Assembly (NCBI RefSeq): GCF_023935105.1
Contig: NZ_CP096040.1
Coordinates: forward strand, 3,348,001 to 3,412,000
DNA length: 64,000 nucleotides
From: Caulobacter segnis
GTDB taxonomy: Bacteria > Pseudomonadota > Alphaproteobacteria > Caulobacterales > Caulobacteraceae
Direction: 5' to 3'
The notes beneath the pieces were generated by a model. It had not been told where the DNA came from. It was given only the letters and a program-made list of their open reading frames with translations, and did not search any database. Shown here piece by piece: positions 1 to 8,347 of this stretch. The position numbers and the translations under genes are program-made. The first letter of the stretch is position 1. The number at the start of each line of letters is the position of its first letter.

Positions 1-804
1 GCTGACCAGGGCCACCGCCCCGCCCTGCTCCTCGCGCAGCGCGTCCAGGCGCCGGATGATGGCGTCGCGGGCCACCGGATTGGTGTGCTGGAAGCTGAGC
101 TCCTCCAGCTCCACGCAGATGCGATGACAGCCGATGTTGCGGGCCAGCGGCGCGTAGATGTCGCGCGTCTCGCGGGCGATCCGCTCGCGCTTGGCCTGGT
201 TCTTGATGAAGTGCAGCGTCCGCATGTTGTGCAGACGGTCGGCCAGCTTGACCAGCAGGACGCGGACGTCCTTGGAGATGGCCAGGATGAATTTGCGCAG
301 GTTCTCGGCCTGGCGCATGTGCTCGGCCTGCAGCTCGAGCTTGGAAAGCTTGGTGACGCCCTCGACCAGTTCGCCGATCTCGTCGCCGAACAGCTTGGCG
401 ATCTCTTCCTTGGTGACCGGGGTGTCCTCGATCACGTCGTGCAGCAGGGCCGTGACGATGGTCGCGGTGTCCAGCCGGTACTCGGTGAGGATGCCCGCCA
501 CCTCGATCGGGTGGGCGTAATAGGGGTCGCCGCTGGCCCGGGTCTGCGAGCCGTGCATGCGCATGGCGTAGACATAGGCGCGGTTCAGCAGCGCCTCGTC
601 GGCCGTCGGGTCGTAAGCATGGACCCGCTCGATCAGTTCGTACTGGCGAAGAAACTTGGGGCGAGGCTTGGGCGCCTCGGTGGTCGTCGCGGCGACCGGC
701 GCCACAGACGACGACGCGCCCGAATCGACTTCGGGCGCGCGTTGGGGTGAAGCGGTCGGTTCGACCGCTTCCAGGGTCAGAGGGTCTGCGCCTTCGGGGC
801 TCAG
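1..804 (-). CDS. spoT: RelA/SpoT (p)ppGpp synthetase/hydrolase, N-terminal part
   Basis: Bifunctional stringent-response enzyme that makes and degrades (p)ppGpp. Only about 268 N-terminal codons are inside the window; the gene runs off base 1. After a proline/alanine-rich leader of roughly 35-40 residues comes the HD hydrolase domain, with [22 protein letters not shown] (the HD pair) and [12 protein letters not shown], all RSH hallmarks. The synthetase, TGS and ACT domains would lie outside. It directly follows rpoZ on the same strand, a common pairing. The start is unclear: the first usual in-frame start is GTG 705-703, but a perfect AGGAGG (817-812) sits 7 nt before an in-frame CTG (804-802) that overlaps the rpoZ stop as CTGA. 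I list the CTG. Confidence 0.93.
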   Translation of the reverse strand, partial: MSPEGADPLTLEAVEPTASPQRAPEVDSGASSSVAPVAATTTEAPKPRPKFLRQYELIERVHAYDPTADEALLNRAYVYAMRMHGSQTRASGDPYYAHPIEVAGILTEYRLDTATIVTALLHDVIEDTPVTKEEIAKLFGDEIGELVEGVTKLSKLELQAEHMRQAENLRKFILAISKDVRVLLVKLADRLHNMRTLHFIKNQAKRERIARETRDIYAPLARNIGCHRICVELEELSFQHTNPVARDAIIRRLDALREEQGGAVALVS

Positions 805-1160
805 TACCGCTCCTCCTGGCCGCCATCGCGGTCGCTCTGCAGAGCGCGGACCAGTTCCAGCTCGCTCATCTGCATGTGGCTGGGATCGGCCAGCAGGGCC
901 AGGGTCTCGGCCTCTTCCTCGGCCTCGGTGTGCTCATCGACACGTTGCAGCGTGCTGATGAGGTGCTCCTTCAGGGCCTCGTGGTCGATCACGTCGTCGG
1001 CGATCTCGCGCAGGGCGACGACCGGGTTCTTGTCGTTGTCGCGGTCGACCATCAGGGCCGCGCCGGCCGAGATGCCGCGCGCGCGATGCGCCGACAGCAG
1101 GACCAGCGAGAAGCGGTTCGGAACCTTCTCGACGCAATCTTCGACGGTGACGCGGGCCAT
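801..1160 (-). CDS. rpoZ: DNA-directed RNA polymerase omega subunit
   Basis: Omega subunit, which helps fold and assemble RNA polymerase beta-prime. The 119-residue product starts [20 protein letters not shown] and continues with the conserved AHRARGIS segment, both typical of RpoZ. The C-terminal third is an acidic glutamate-rich tail, as in other alphaproteobacteria. The ATG at 1160-1158 matches the family N-terminus; an upstream in-frame extension to 1214 has no family support. The stop codon overlaps or abuts the spoT start region, so the two are probably co-transcribed and translationally coupled. Confidence 0.95.
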   Translation of the reverse strand: MARVTVEDCVEKVPNRFSLVLLSAHRARGISAGAALMVDRDNDKNPVVALREIADDVIDHEALKEHLISTLQRVDEHTEAEEEAETLALLADPSHMQMSELELVRALQSDRDGGQEERY

Positions 1161-1271
1161 GAGTTCCTCGGGCTGCGGTTGGCTATCGCAAAATAGGCTT
1201 CCGCGCGGCGACACGCAACGTCGCGCACGAAGGTTCTGACTTTCGCGAGGGGGCGCTTATGCCGTGTTCGC

Positions 1272-1276
1272 GAGTC
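1272..1276. promoter_or_regulatory. Single GANTC (CcrM-type) site upstream of rpoZ
   Basis: GAGTC lies in the 170-bp gap between the M13 peptidase stop and the rpoZ start, about 112 bp before rpoZ. GANTC is the CcrM methylation target in Caulobacter. A single site can occur by chance, so no regulatory role is claimed. Confidence 0.3.
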
Positions 1277-1293
1277 AATGTCCAGGGAAGACT

Positions 1294-1320
1294 CTCCTCC
1301 CCCGCGACGCGGGGGAGGAG
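1294..1320 (-). terminator. Strong GC hairpin after the M13 peptidase gene
   Basis: A perfect 12-bp stem (1294-1305 with 1309-1320) closes a 3-nt loop, starting 11 nt past the stop of the minus-strand peptidase gene. No T-run follows on the minus strand, so it may be a 3-prime stabilising hairpin or a dispersed palindromic repeat rather than an intrinsic terminator. Similar GC palindromes occur in other gene gaps here (16.35 kb, 41.2 kb). Confidence 0.55.
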
Positions 1321-1330
1321 AAAACACCCC

Positions 1331-3373
1331 CTACCAGACCTTCACCCGCTTCTCCGGCGGCAGGTACATGCTGTCGCCCGGCTTGATGTCAAAGGCGGCG
1401 TACCAGTCGTCCAGGTTCCGGACCGTGAAGGCGCGGTACTGGTCCGGGGCGTGGCCGTCGGTGATGATCTGCTGGCGCAGGGCCGCCGGGCGCGAATAGC
1501 CCAACCAGCTCTGGGCGAAGGCCAGGAAGAAGCGCTGGTCGCCGGTCATGCCGTCGATCACCGGGGCGGGCTTACCGCCCAGCGAGGCGTGGTAGGCGTC
1601 CAGCGCCGCGCCCAGGCCGGCGACGTCGGCGATGTTCTCGCTCAGCGTCTGCTTGCCGTTCACGGCCAGGTCGGGGAACGGCTTGTAGGTGTCGAACTGC
1701 TCGGCCAGCGCCGTCCCCGCCTTCTCGAACTGGGCCAGGTCCGCCGGGGTCCACCAGTTGCGCAGGCGGCCCTGGCTGTCGAACTGCGCGCCCTGGTCGT
1801 CGAAGCTGTGGCTGATCTCGTGGCCGATGGTGGCCCCGGTCGCGCCGTAGTTGGCGGCCGGGTCGTTGGCCAGGTCGAAGTTCGGCGGGGCCAGGATGGC
1901 GGCCGGGAAGTTCAGGGCGTTCAGCATCGGCAGGTTCACGGCGTTGACCGTCTGCGGGGTCATCACCCACTCGCCGCGATCGACCGGCTTGCCCAGCTTG
2001 GCGAGCGCGGTGGCGTAGTCGAAGGCTTCCGAGCGCTGGAGATTGCCGAACGCGTCGCCACGCACCACCGCATAGGCCGAATAGTCGCGCCAGGTGTCGG
2101 GATAGCCGACGCCGACCTTCAGAACCGACACCTTCTTGCGGGCCTCGGCCTTGGTCGCCGGATCCATCCAGGCCAGGGCGTCGATGCGCTTCTCGAAGGC
2201 GACCTTCATGCTGTCGACCATGGCCGTGACGGCGGCCTTGGACTCCGCCGAGAAGTACTTGTCGGCATAGAGCTTGCCGACCGCCTCGCCCAGCACGGCG
2301 TTGGTCGAGTTCACCGCCCGCTTCCAGCGCGGCGACAAGGCCGGCACGCCCTGCAGCGACGCGTTGTAGAAGGCGAAGCGCTCATCGACGAACGCCTTGG
2401 GCAGGACATTGGAATAGTGGTCCAGCAGGTGGAAGGTCAGATAGTCCTTCCAGGTCGCCAGCGGGACCTCGGCCGCGGCCTTGCCCAGGCCGGTCACCAT
2501 CGTGGGATGCCAGACGATGAAGCGCGGCTGGCCCGACAGCTTGGCGGCGGCGAAGAAGGCGGCCCAGTCCAGGCCCGGGGCCTTCGAGGCGAAGTCGGCC
2601 GCGGTCCAGCTGTTGTTGGCCTTCTGGACGTCGGCGCTGTCGGCGCGGCTGGCCGAGGCCTGGGCCAGCTGGGTTTCCAGGGCCATGATCGCCTTGGCCT
2701 TGGCGGCCGGATCGGCCACGCCGCCCAGGGTCAGGATCTTCTCGACGTGGGCGACGTACTTGGTGCGCGCCTCGACCATCGAGGCCTTGTCCGAGAGGTA
2801 GTATTCGCGGTCGGGCATGCCCAGGCCGCCTTGCAGCAGGAACGGCGCGTATTGGCTGGTGTCGTCGAAGGCCGGCGAGACCCACAGGCCCAGCACGTTG
2901 TCGGTATAGAAGTCGGTCGAGTTCAGGGCGTCGACGTCGGCGCGGATATTGCCGCCCAGCACCGTGGCCAGTTGCTTCTTGTCCTTGATCGCGGCGATGC
3001 GGGCCAGATCCGTCTTCAGCGGGGCCAGGCCCTTGGCCTCGATAGCCGCCTCATCCATGTAGCTGGCGTAGTAGTCGCCGACCTTCTTGCCGTCGCCCGT
3101 CCCGCCCTTGGCCGCGTCCTGGATCAGGTCGACCGTGCGCTTGCTGGCCTCCTCGACCATCACCGCGGTCTTGCCGTAGCGGCTGCGATCGGCCGGGATC
3201 GGGTGGGCCTTGACCCACGTGTTGTTGGCGTAGGTCCAGAAGTCGTCGCCCGGCTTGATCGACTTGTCGATCGAAGTCAGGTCGACGCCGCTCTTCATCT
3301 GGGCGAAGGCGGGGGCGGCGGTCATCAGCGCGCAAGCGGCGACGCAGGCGAGCAACGAGCGGGTCAGGGTCAT
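1331..3373 (-). CDS. M13 family (neprilysin/PepO-like) zinc metallopeptidase
   Basis: Secreted zinc endopeptidase that cleaves oligopeptides, probably in the periplasm. The 680-residue length is normal for M13. A signal peptide (about residues 1-24) ends at a likely AFAQ cleavage site. The N-terminal M13 domain opens with the typical GDDFWTYANNTW. The catalytic motif HEISH is at residues 518-522, and the third zinc ligand with its aspartate is in ENIADVAGL at about 579. The C-terminal CxxW is replaced by KVW at the end. It stands alone; folK lies upstream on the same strand across an 83-bp gap. The substrate is unknown. Confidence 0.95.
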   Translation of the reverse strand: MTLTRSLLACVAACALMTAAPAFAQMKSGVDLTSIDKSIKPGDDFWTYANNTWVKAHPIPADRSRYGKTAVMVEEASKRTVDLIQDAAKGGTGDGKKVGDYYASYMDEAAIEAKGLAPLKTDLARIAAIKDKKQLATVLGGNIRADVDALNSTDFYTDNVLGLWVSPAFDDTSQYAPFLLQGGLGMPDREYYLSDKASMVEARTKYVAHVEKILTLGGVADPAAKAKAIMALETQLAQASASRADSADVQKANNSWTAADFASKAPGLDWAAFFAAAKLSGQPRFIVWHPTMVTGLGKAAAEVPLATWKDYLTFHLLDHYSNVLPKAFVDERFAFYNASLQGVPALSPRWKRAVNSTNAVLGEAVGKLYADKYFSAESKAAVTAMVDSMKVAFEKRIDALAWMDPATKAEARKKVSVLKVGVGYPDTWRDYSAYAVVRGDAFGNLQRSEAFDYATALAKLGKPVDRGEWVMTPQTVNAVNLPMLNALNFPAAILAPPNFDLANDPAANYGATGATIGHEISHSFDDQGAQFDSQGRLRNWWTPADLAQFEKAGTALAEQFDTYKPFPDLAVNGKQTLSENIADVAGLGAALDAYHASLGGKPAPVIDGMTGDQRFFLAFAQSWLGYSRPAALRQQIITDGHAPDQYRAFTVRNLDDWYAAFDIKPGDSMYLPPEKRVKVW

Positions 3374-3456
3374 CGGGATCGTCCTATGAGCGTCCGGCGG
3401 GACGCTTGGCGCGGAAATTTGGCCGGACTATGGGCGCCGCTCGCGCCGATCGGAGA

Positions 3457-3956
3457 TTAAACTTTGGCAATGGAGCGCGCGTCGCGCCCCACCGTGGCGT
3501 TCGCCGCCAGCCGTAAAGCCGGCTCGCCGCTGACCGGATGGATCCAGGCCGGAGCCAGTTCGGCCAACGGCCCCATCACGAACAGGCGCTCATGAGCCCT
3601 GGGATGCGGCGTCACGAGGTCCCCGTCCAGCACCGCCCGGCCGTGCGCCACCAGATCCAGATCCAGGGTGCGCGCGGCGTTGGCCGCTCCCTCGCCCGCC
3701 CGAAACGCGCCTCGATCCGGTGCAGGGCCGCCAGGGTCTCGGCGGGCGACAGGTCGGTGCGGACGATGGCCACGCCGTTGAGGTATTCCGGTCCCGTCGG
3801 GTCGGGCCAGGCCGCCGAGGCCCACCAGGTGGAGCGCGCGACCAGCGCCAGCCCCTCTTCCGGCAGGGCCGTCAGCGCCGCTTCCAAAAGCGCCTCGCGA
3901 CTCGTATACGCTCCCGCCAGATTACACCCGAGCGCCACGATCACGGCCTCGTCCAA
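3457..3956 (-). pseudogene. folK: folK (HPPK), split by a one-base frameshift
   Basis: 2-amino-4-hydroxy-6-hydroxymethyldihydropteridine pyrophosphokinase, a folate-pathway enzyme. The N-terminal half (VIVALGCNLA, a GxN-type start, then EYLNGVAIVRTDL and ARFGRARER) is in one frame. The C-terminal half, with NAARTLDLDLVAHG, TPHPRAHERLFV and MGPLAELAP, is in another. The frames meet at about 3680-3690, and adding one base would restore RERPNAARTLDLDL and a protein of about 162-166 residues, normal for HPPK. Start candidates are TTG 3956 and GTG 3944. The gene is needed for folate synthesis, so a sequence error is more likely than true loss. It is divergent from the NYN gene. Confidence 0.85.
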
Positions 3957-3992
3957 GTCATTTTCAGCGACCTGATTTTTCAAGGGATTACC

Positions 3993-4589
3993 GTGACCTT
4001 CTATCCGACCGACCGGCTCGCGCTGTTCATCGACGGCGCCAATCTCTATTCCGCCGCCAAGGCCCTGGGCTTCGACATCGACTACCGCAAGCTGCTGGAC
4101 GAGTTCAAAAAGCGCGGCGTCCTGATCCGGGCCTATTACTACACCGCCATCGCCGAGAACGACGACTATTCGCCGATCCGGCCGCTGGTCGACTGGCTGG
4201 ACTACAACGGCTTCACCCTGGTCACCAAGCCGGCGCGCGAGTTCACCGACAGCCAGGGTCGCAAGCGCTGGCGGGGCGACATGGACATCGAGATCGCCGT
4301 CGACATGCTGCAGATGGCCGAGACCGCCGACCACCTGGTGCTGTTCTCGGGCGACGGCGATTTCCGCGCCCTGGTCGAGGCGATCCAGCGCAAGGGTCGC
4401 CGGGTCACCGTGGTCTCGACCATGAAGAGCCAGCCGCCGATGACCAGCGACGACCTGCGCCGCCAGGCCGACAACTTCGTCGAACTGGCCGACCTGGGCG
4501 CCATCATCGGCCGCCCGCAGCGGATCCAGCCGCGCCCGGTGTCGGACAATCGCACCCCGGCCGAACGCGAAGCCGACGACGAGTACTGA
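3993..4589 (+). CDS. NYN-domain (LabA/DUF88-like) protein, probable RNase
   Basis: 198-residue protein of the NYN family, a PIN-like nuclease fold. LALFIDGANLY near the N-terminus carries the first catalytic Asp. GDMDIEIAVDML and LFSGDGDFRALVEA carry the others. The arrangement matches LabA/LabA-like proteins, thought to act on RNA. The GTG start at 3993 is chosen because AAGGG (3982-3986) lies 6 nt ahead and the family N-terminus begins there. It is followed one base after its stop by the uracil-DNA glycosylase gene, so the two form an operon. RNA target unknown. Confidence 0.88.
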   Translation: MTFYPTDRLALFIDGANLYSAAKALGFDIDYRKLLDEFKKRGVLIRAYYYTAIAENDDYSPIRPLVDWLDYNGFTLVTKPAREFTDSQGRKRWRGDMDIEIAVDMLQMAETADHLVLFSGDGDFRALVEAIQRKGRRVTVVSTMKSQPPMTSDDLRRQADNFVELADLGAIIGRPQRIQPRPVSDNRTPAEREADDEY

Positions 4590-4590
4590 A

Positions 4591-5268
4591 ATGACCCAGG
4601 TTTCCAACATCGTCGGCGAGGTCGTTCCCAACCCCGCCGAGCCGCCGCGCGACTGCCCGCTGTGCCCGCGCCTGGTGGCCTATCGCCGCGAGAACCAGGC
4701 GCTGTATCCGGACTATTTCAACGGTCCCGCCCCGTCGTTCGGCGACAAGGACGCGCGGCTGCTGGTCGTCGGCCTGGCCCCCGGCCGCAAGGGCGCCAAC
4801 CGCACCGGTCGGCCGTTCACCGGCGACTATGCCGGGACCCTGCTCTACGAGACCCTGATCAAGTACGGCTTCGCCACCGGCAAGTTCGAGGCGCGGCCCG
4901 ATGACAGCCTGAAGCTGGTCGGCAGCGCGGTGACCAACGCCGTCCGCTGCGCCCCGCCCGGTAACAAGCCCGAGACCTCGGAAGAGAACACCTGCCGTCC
5001 GTTCCTGAAGGCGCGGCTGGACATGTTTCCGAACCTGAAGGCCATCGTCACCCTGGGCGACGTCTCGCGGCGCAATGTGCTGAAGACCCTGGGCCTGAAG
5101 GCTTCCGCCGGCATCCCCGGCCACGGCTCGGAGTTCCAGGCCGGCCCCTACCGGATCTTCAACAGCTATCACTGCTCACGGCTCAACACGAACACCGGCC
5201 GCCTGACGACGCCGATGTTCGAGGACCTGTTCGCGCGGGTGAAGGCGTATCTGGACGAAGCCGCCTAG
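4591..5268 (+). CDS. Uracil-DNA glycosylase, family 4/5 (UDGb-like), Fe-S type
   Basis: Removes uracil and related deaminated bases from DNA in base-excision repair. The 225-residue protein has motif A GLAPGRKGANRTGRPF (61-76) and a C-terminal motif B with HCSRLNTNTGRLT, the pattern of family 5 (UDGb) enzymes. CPLC (22-25) plus later cysteines (VRCAPP, NTCRPF) fit a 4Fe-4S cluster. In motif B, HCSRLN replaces the more usual HPSPLN. It is coupled to the NYN gene upstream. Its TAG stop overlaps the convergent hydrolase stop in a shared CTAG (5265-5268). Confidence 0.9.
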   Translation: MTQVSNIVGEVVPNPAEPPRDCPLCPRLVAYRRENQALYPDYFNGPAPSFGDKDARLLVVGLAPGRKGANRTGRPFTGDYAGTLLYETLIKYGFATGKFEARPDDSLKLVGSAVTNAVRCAPPGNKPETSEENTCRPFLKARLDMFPNLKAIVTLGDVSRRNVLKTLGLKASAGIPGHGSEFQAGPYRIFNSYHCSRLNTNTGRLTTPMFEDLFARVKAYLDEAA

Positions 5269-6104
5269 CGCGGCTTCATCCACCCATTGTCGTTCAGCCA
5301 GTCCACCAGCAGGTTCGGCCAGTGCTTGAACGAGGCCTGCTCCTTGCGCAGGCCCATGTTGAAGGCGTGGCCGCCGGCCTGGAACAGGTGCAGCTCGACC
5401 GGAACCTTGGCGGCGCGGAACTTGGGCAACAGGTCGACCAGCGGCGCCGAGCAGCACTCGTCGTCGTTGGCGGCGACCATGAAGGCCGGCGGCGCGTCCG
5501 CCGGCACCTTGTCGGGCACGCCCAGCGGCCCTGGATAGACCAGCACCTGGAAGTCCGGCCGGGCGCTGACCGCGTCGATGGCGTCGACCTTGGGATCGCC
5601 GGCCACCGCGCCCTTGTAGATCTCGAGGTTCGCCGTCTCGCCGCCGGCCGAGAAGCCCATCAGGCCGATGCGTTTGGGATCGACCCCGTAGTCGGCCGCG
5701 TGGGCGCGAACCCACCGCACGCCCCGGACCGCGTCCTGGCGGGCGTTCTCGATCGTGTAGGGCGAGCCCTCCTCGCGGAACAGCCGGTACTTGATGATGA
5801 AGACCGCCACGCCGGCCGGGTTCAGCACCTTGGCGACGTCCGTGCCTTCCGAGCGGATGACCAGGATCTTGTGGCCCCCACCGGGCAGCACGACCAGCGC
5901 CGCGCCGGTGGCGACGTCCTTGGGCGGCAGATAGACGGTGACCGACGGGTTGTTGATGCTTCTGAGCCAATAGTCGCCAGGGATCTCCGGCATGTCCTTG
6001 CGGCTCTCGAAGCCCGGCGCGCCGTTGGGCCACAGCGGGATCTGCTGCTGGGCCTGGGCCAGGCCGGGCGCCAGCAGGGCCGCGGCCAGGACCAGCGCCT
6101 TCAC
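5265..6104 (-). CDS. Secreted alpha/beta hydrolase (esterase-like)
   Basis: 279-residue serine hydrolase with a signal peptide (ALVLAAALLAPGLAQAQ). The oxyanion region is LVVLPGGGHK, the nucleophile elbow is GFSAGGE with Ser at about 152, an Asp-rich acid loop is AANDDECC, and the catalytic His is in AGGHAFNMG. It resembles carbohydrate acetyl-esterase and BD-FAE-type hydrolases. The GTG start at 6104 overlaps the oxidoreductase stop (GTGA) and fits the signal peptide. As the last gene of a three-gene operon with two exported sugar-acid-type enzymes, it may deacylate a carbohydrate in the periplasm. Substrate unknown. Confidence 0.88.
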   Translation of the reverse strand: MKALVLAAALLAPGLAQAQQQIPLWPNGAPGFESRKDMPEIPGDYWLRSINNPSVTVYLPPKDVATGAALVVLPGGGHKILVIRSEGTDVAKVLNPAGVAVFIIKYRLFREEGSPYTIENARQDAVRGVRWVRAHAADYGVDPKRIGLMGFSAGGETANLEIYKGAVAGDPKVDAIDAVSARPDFQVLVYPGPLGVPDKVPADAPPAFMVAANDDECCSAPLVDLLPKFRAAKVPVELHLFQAGGHAFNMGLRKEQASFKHWPNLLVDWLNDNGWMKPR

Positions 6105-7207
6105 AGCTTCACCGTCCGGCCTTCGCGGGCGGCGCGGTAGATGGCCTCGATGACCCGCAGGTCCTTCAGACCCTCCTCGCCCGAGACGATCGGCTCGCGG
6201 CCCGTCAGAATGCACTCGGACAGGTGATCCAGCTGGGCCGAGAACTGGTTCTTCGCCTGCGGCGCCGGCTCGCGCGGCGCCGGCGGCCCGCCCAGCGCGG
6301 CCCGCATCGACTGGCCCTGATAGCTGGTCGCCGGGTCGAGCTCGATCCAGCCCTTGGGCCCGCTGACCCGATAGCGGTTGAAGTTGGCGGTGTAGGCCGA
6401 GCCGCACTGCGCCGTCGCGCCCGACGGGAACAGGAGCTGGAAGTTGATGATGTCCTCCACCTCCTTGAAGCGCGGGTTCGAGCGGTCGGTGGACTCCATG
6501 GCGTTGACCGCCACCGGCTCCTCGCCGGTCAGGTAGCGCGCGGCGTTCAGGCTGTAGATGCCGATGTCCATCAGACTGCCGCCGCCCGACAGCGCCTTCT
6601 TCAGCCGCCACTGCGTCGGATCGCCGATCGTGAAGCCGTGGTCGGTCGAGATCGAGCGCACCGGCCCGATGGCGCCGTCGCGGATCAGCTTGATGGCCTC
6701 GATATTGTGGGCCTGGAAGCGGCTGCGATAGCCGATCATCAGCTTGCGGCCGGCCTTCTTGCAGGCGGCGATCATCGCCTGGCAATCGGCGGCCGAGGTC
6801 GCCATCGGCTTCTCGCACATCACGTGCTTGCCCGCCTTGGCCGCCCGCTCGGTGAAGGTGCGGTGCAGGCCGTTGGGCGTGATGACGTAGACGATGTCGA
6901 CATCGGGATTATCGACGATCCGGTCGAAGGTCTCGTAGCTGTAGCGGTGGCTTTCCGGGATGCCGTACTGCTCGCCGAACGTCTTCAGCTTCTCCGGCGT
7001 ACCGCTGACCAGGGCGACCAGCTTGGAATGCTCGCACTCGGCGAAGCGCGGCATGATGATCTTGGTGGCGTAGTAGCCCAAACCCAGGATCGCATAGCCC
7101 AGCTTGCGGTCGGGCGTCTGGCTCCACGCCTTCAGCGGCGCGACGCCGGCCGCCAGGCCCGCCGCGACGCCCGCCCCGAGGAAGGCGCGCTTGCTCATCG
7201 TGTCCAT
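6101..7207 (-). CDS. Exported Gfo/Idh/MocA-family oxidoreductase (GFOR-like)
   Basis: NAD(P)-dependent sugar oxidoreductase of about 368 residues. An N-terminal signal region begins SKRAFLGAGVAAG, with a KR rather than the twin RR of a classic Tat signal. The Rossmann glycine motif follows in GYAILGLGYYA, then the family motif CEKPMATS with the conserved EKP lysine, and a C-terminal GFO_IDH_MocA domain (DIGIYSLNAARYL). The layout resembles glucose-fructose oxidoreductase, which is exported with its cofactor bound. Start ATG is 7207 or 7198. It sits between a lactonase and a hydrolase, so oxidation of a sugar to a lactone followed by lactone opening is plausible. Confidence 0.92.
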   Translation of the reverse strand: MDTMSKRAFLGAGVAAGLAAGVAPLKAWSQTPDRKLGYAILGLGYYATKIIMPRFAECEHSKLVALVSGTPEKLKTFGEQYGIPESHRYSYETFDRIVDNPDVDIVYVITPNGLHRTFTERAAKAGKHVMCEKPMATSAADCQAMIAACKKAGRKLMIGYRSRFQAHNIEAIKLIRDGAIGPVRSISTDHGFTIGDPTQWRLKKALSGGGSLMDIGIYSLNAARYLTGEEPVAVNAMESTDRSNPRFKEVEDIINFQLLFPSGATAQCGSAYTANFNRYRVSGPKGWIELDPATSYQGQSMRAALGGPPAPREPAPQAKNQFSAQLDHLSECILTGREPIVSGEEGLKDLRVIEAIYRAAREGRTVKL

Positions 7208-7211
7208 GTCA

Positions 7212-8246
7212 TCACCACCCTAGGCCGGAGGTCTTGGTGCGCACGCGCGCCACGACGTGATTGGAGGTCAGAAACAGCGCCTTGCCGTCCTCGCCGAACA
7301 CGCAGTTGGCGATCGGGCCGCCGGTCTCGATGACGCCCAGCAACTTGGCGTCCGGCGTCAGGATCAGGATCCCGCCCGGCCCGCTGGCGAACAGCCGCCC
7401 CTGGGCGTCGACCTTCATGCCGTCCGGCAGGCCCGGCCCACCGGCCTTCAGCAGGTCGCTGGCGTCGAAGAACACTCTGGATGACCTCGGCAGGCCGTCC
7501 GGGCCGAGGTCGTAGGCCATGATCACCGGCCGCTTGGGGTCCGAGACCGCCACGTACAGCCGCTTGCCATCCGGAGACAGGCCAACCCCGTTCGGGAAGC
7601 TCAGCGCGCCGTCGACCAGCGCCACCTCGCCGTTCGGACGCCGCAGATAGACGCCGTTGAACGCCATCTCCTTGGCCGGCGAGGCGTCCAGGCCTTCCAG
7701 GCCGTAGGGCGGATCGGTGAAGTAGAGCGCGCCCTTCAGGGGACCGCCCCGAACCTCGACCAGATCGTTGGGGCTGTTGAACTTCTTGCCCTTGTACGTG
7801 CTGGCCAGGACGGTCTTCTTCTTGGTCGCCAAATCGATCTTGGCCAGACCGCGATTGCCGCAGTCGCAGACCAGAAGATCGCCGGCCAGACTGACGATCG
7901 CGCCATTGGTGCCGGCCTCGCGGAAGATCTTGGTCGGCGGACCGTCATAGCCCGACGGCTTGAGGAAATCGGTCTTGCCGGCCTTGGCGTCCCAGCGGTG
8001 CAGGGCATTGCCCGGCACGTCCGAGAACAGCAGGTAGCCGCCCTTGCGCACCCAGGCCGGTCCCTCCGCCCAGGTGATCCCGTCGGCCAGCTGCTCGATC
8101 ACGGCGTCCGGCGCGATGATCGCGTCCAGCTCGGGCGACAGCCGGCGGATGCGGCCGATCCTCGGATAGGCGGGAGATGCGGCGAAGGCCTGGCCCGTGG
8201 CGATCAGGGCGGCTCCGGCGCCGAGCACGGCGCGGCGGGTGGTCAT
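7212..8246 (-). CDS. Exported SMP-30/gluconolactonase-like beta-propeller lactonase
   Basis: Calcium-dependent sugar-lactone hydrolase of the SMP-30/gluconolaconase/LRE family. The N-terminus MTTRRAVLGAGAALIATG is a Tat-like signal. Propeller motifs follow: WAEGPAWVRKGGYLLFSD (metal-ligand Glu and first blade), SPNDLVEVRGG, TDPPYGLEG, LSFPNGVGLSPDG and LPDGMKVDAQG (Asp ligand). The ATG at 8246 is preferred because GGAG lies 7 nt upstream; an in-frame TTG at 8273 is less likely. It is the first gene of the lactonase-oxidoreductase-hydrolase operon, with its promoter probably in 8247-8347. Confidence 0.92.
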   Translation of the reverse strand: MTTRRAVLGAGAALIATGQAFAASPAYPRIGRIRRLSPELDAIIAPDAVIEQLADGITWAEGPAWVRKGGYLLFSDVPGNALHRWDAKAGKTDFLKPSGYDGPPTKIFREAGTNGAIVSLAGDLLVCDCGNRGLAKIDLATKKKTVLASTYKGKKFNSPNDLVEVRGGPLKGALYFTDPPYGLEGLDASPAKEMAFNGVYLRRPNGEVALVDGALSFPNGVGLSPDGKRLYVAVSDPKRPVIMAYDLGPDGLPRSSRVFFDASDLLKAGGPGLPDGMKVDAQGRLFASGPGGILILTPDAKLLGVIETGGPIANCVFGEDGKALFLTSNHVVARVRTKTSGLGW

Positions 8247-8347
8247 GGCGGGTCTCCGCTTCTGATTGGCCAAATTTCGAGTTAGCCGGACCTTTATGGG
8301 GAGACAGCGATGTCAGGGCAACCGGCGTTCGACTAAAGTCGCATCCT

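Noticed and set aside
1259-3460. A 733-codon plus-strand open frame
   Set aside because: It is the antisense shadow of the M13 peptidase gene, which has a signal peptide and the HEISH motif; high GC makes long empty frames common.
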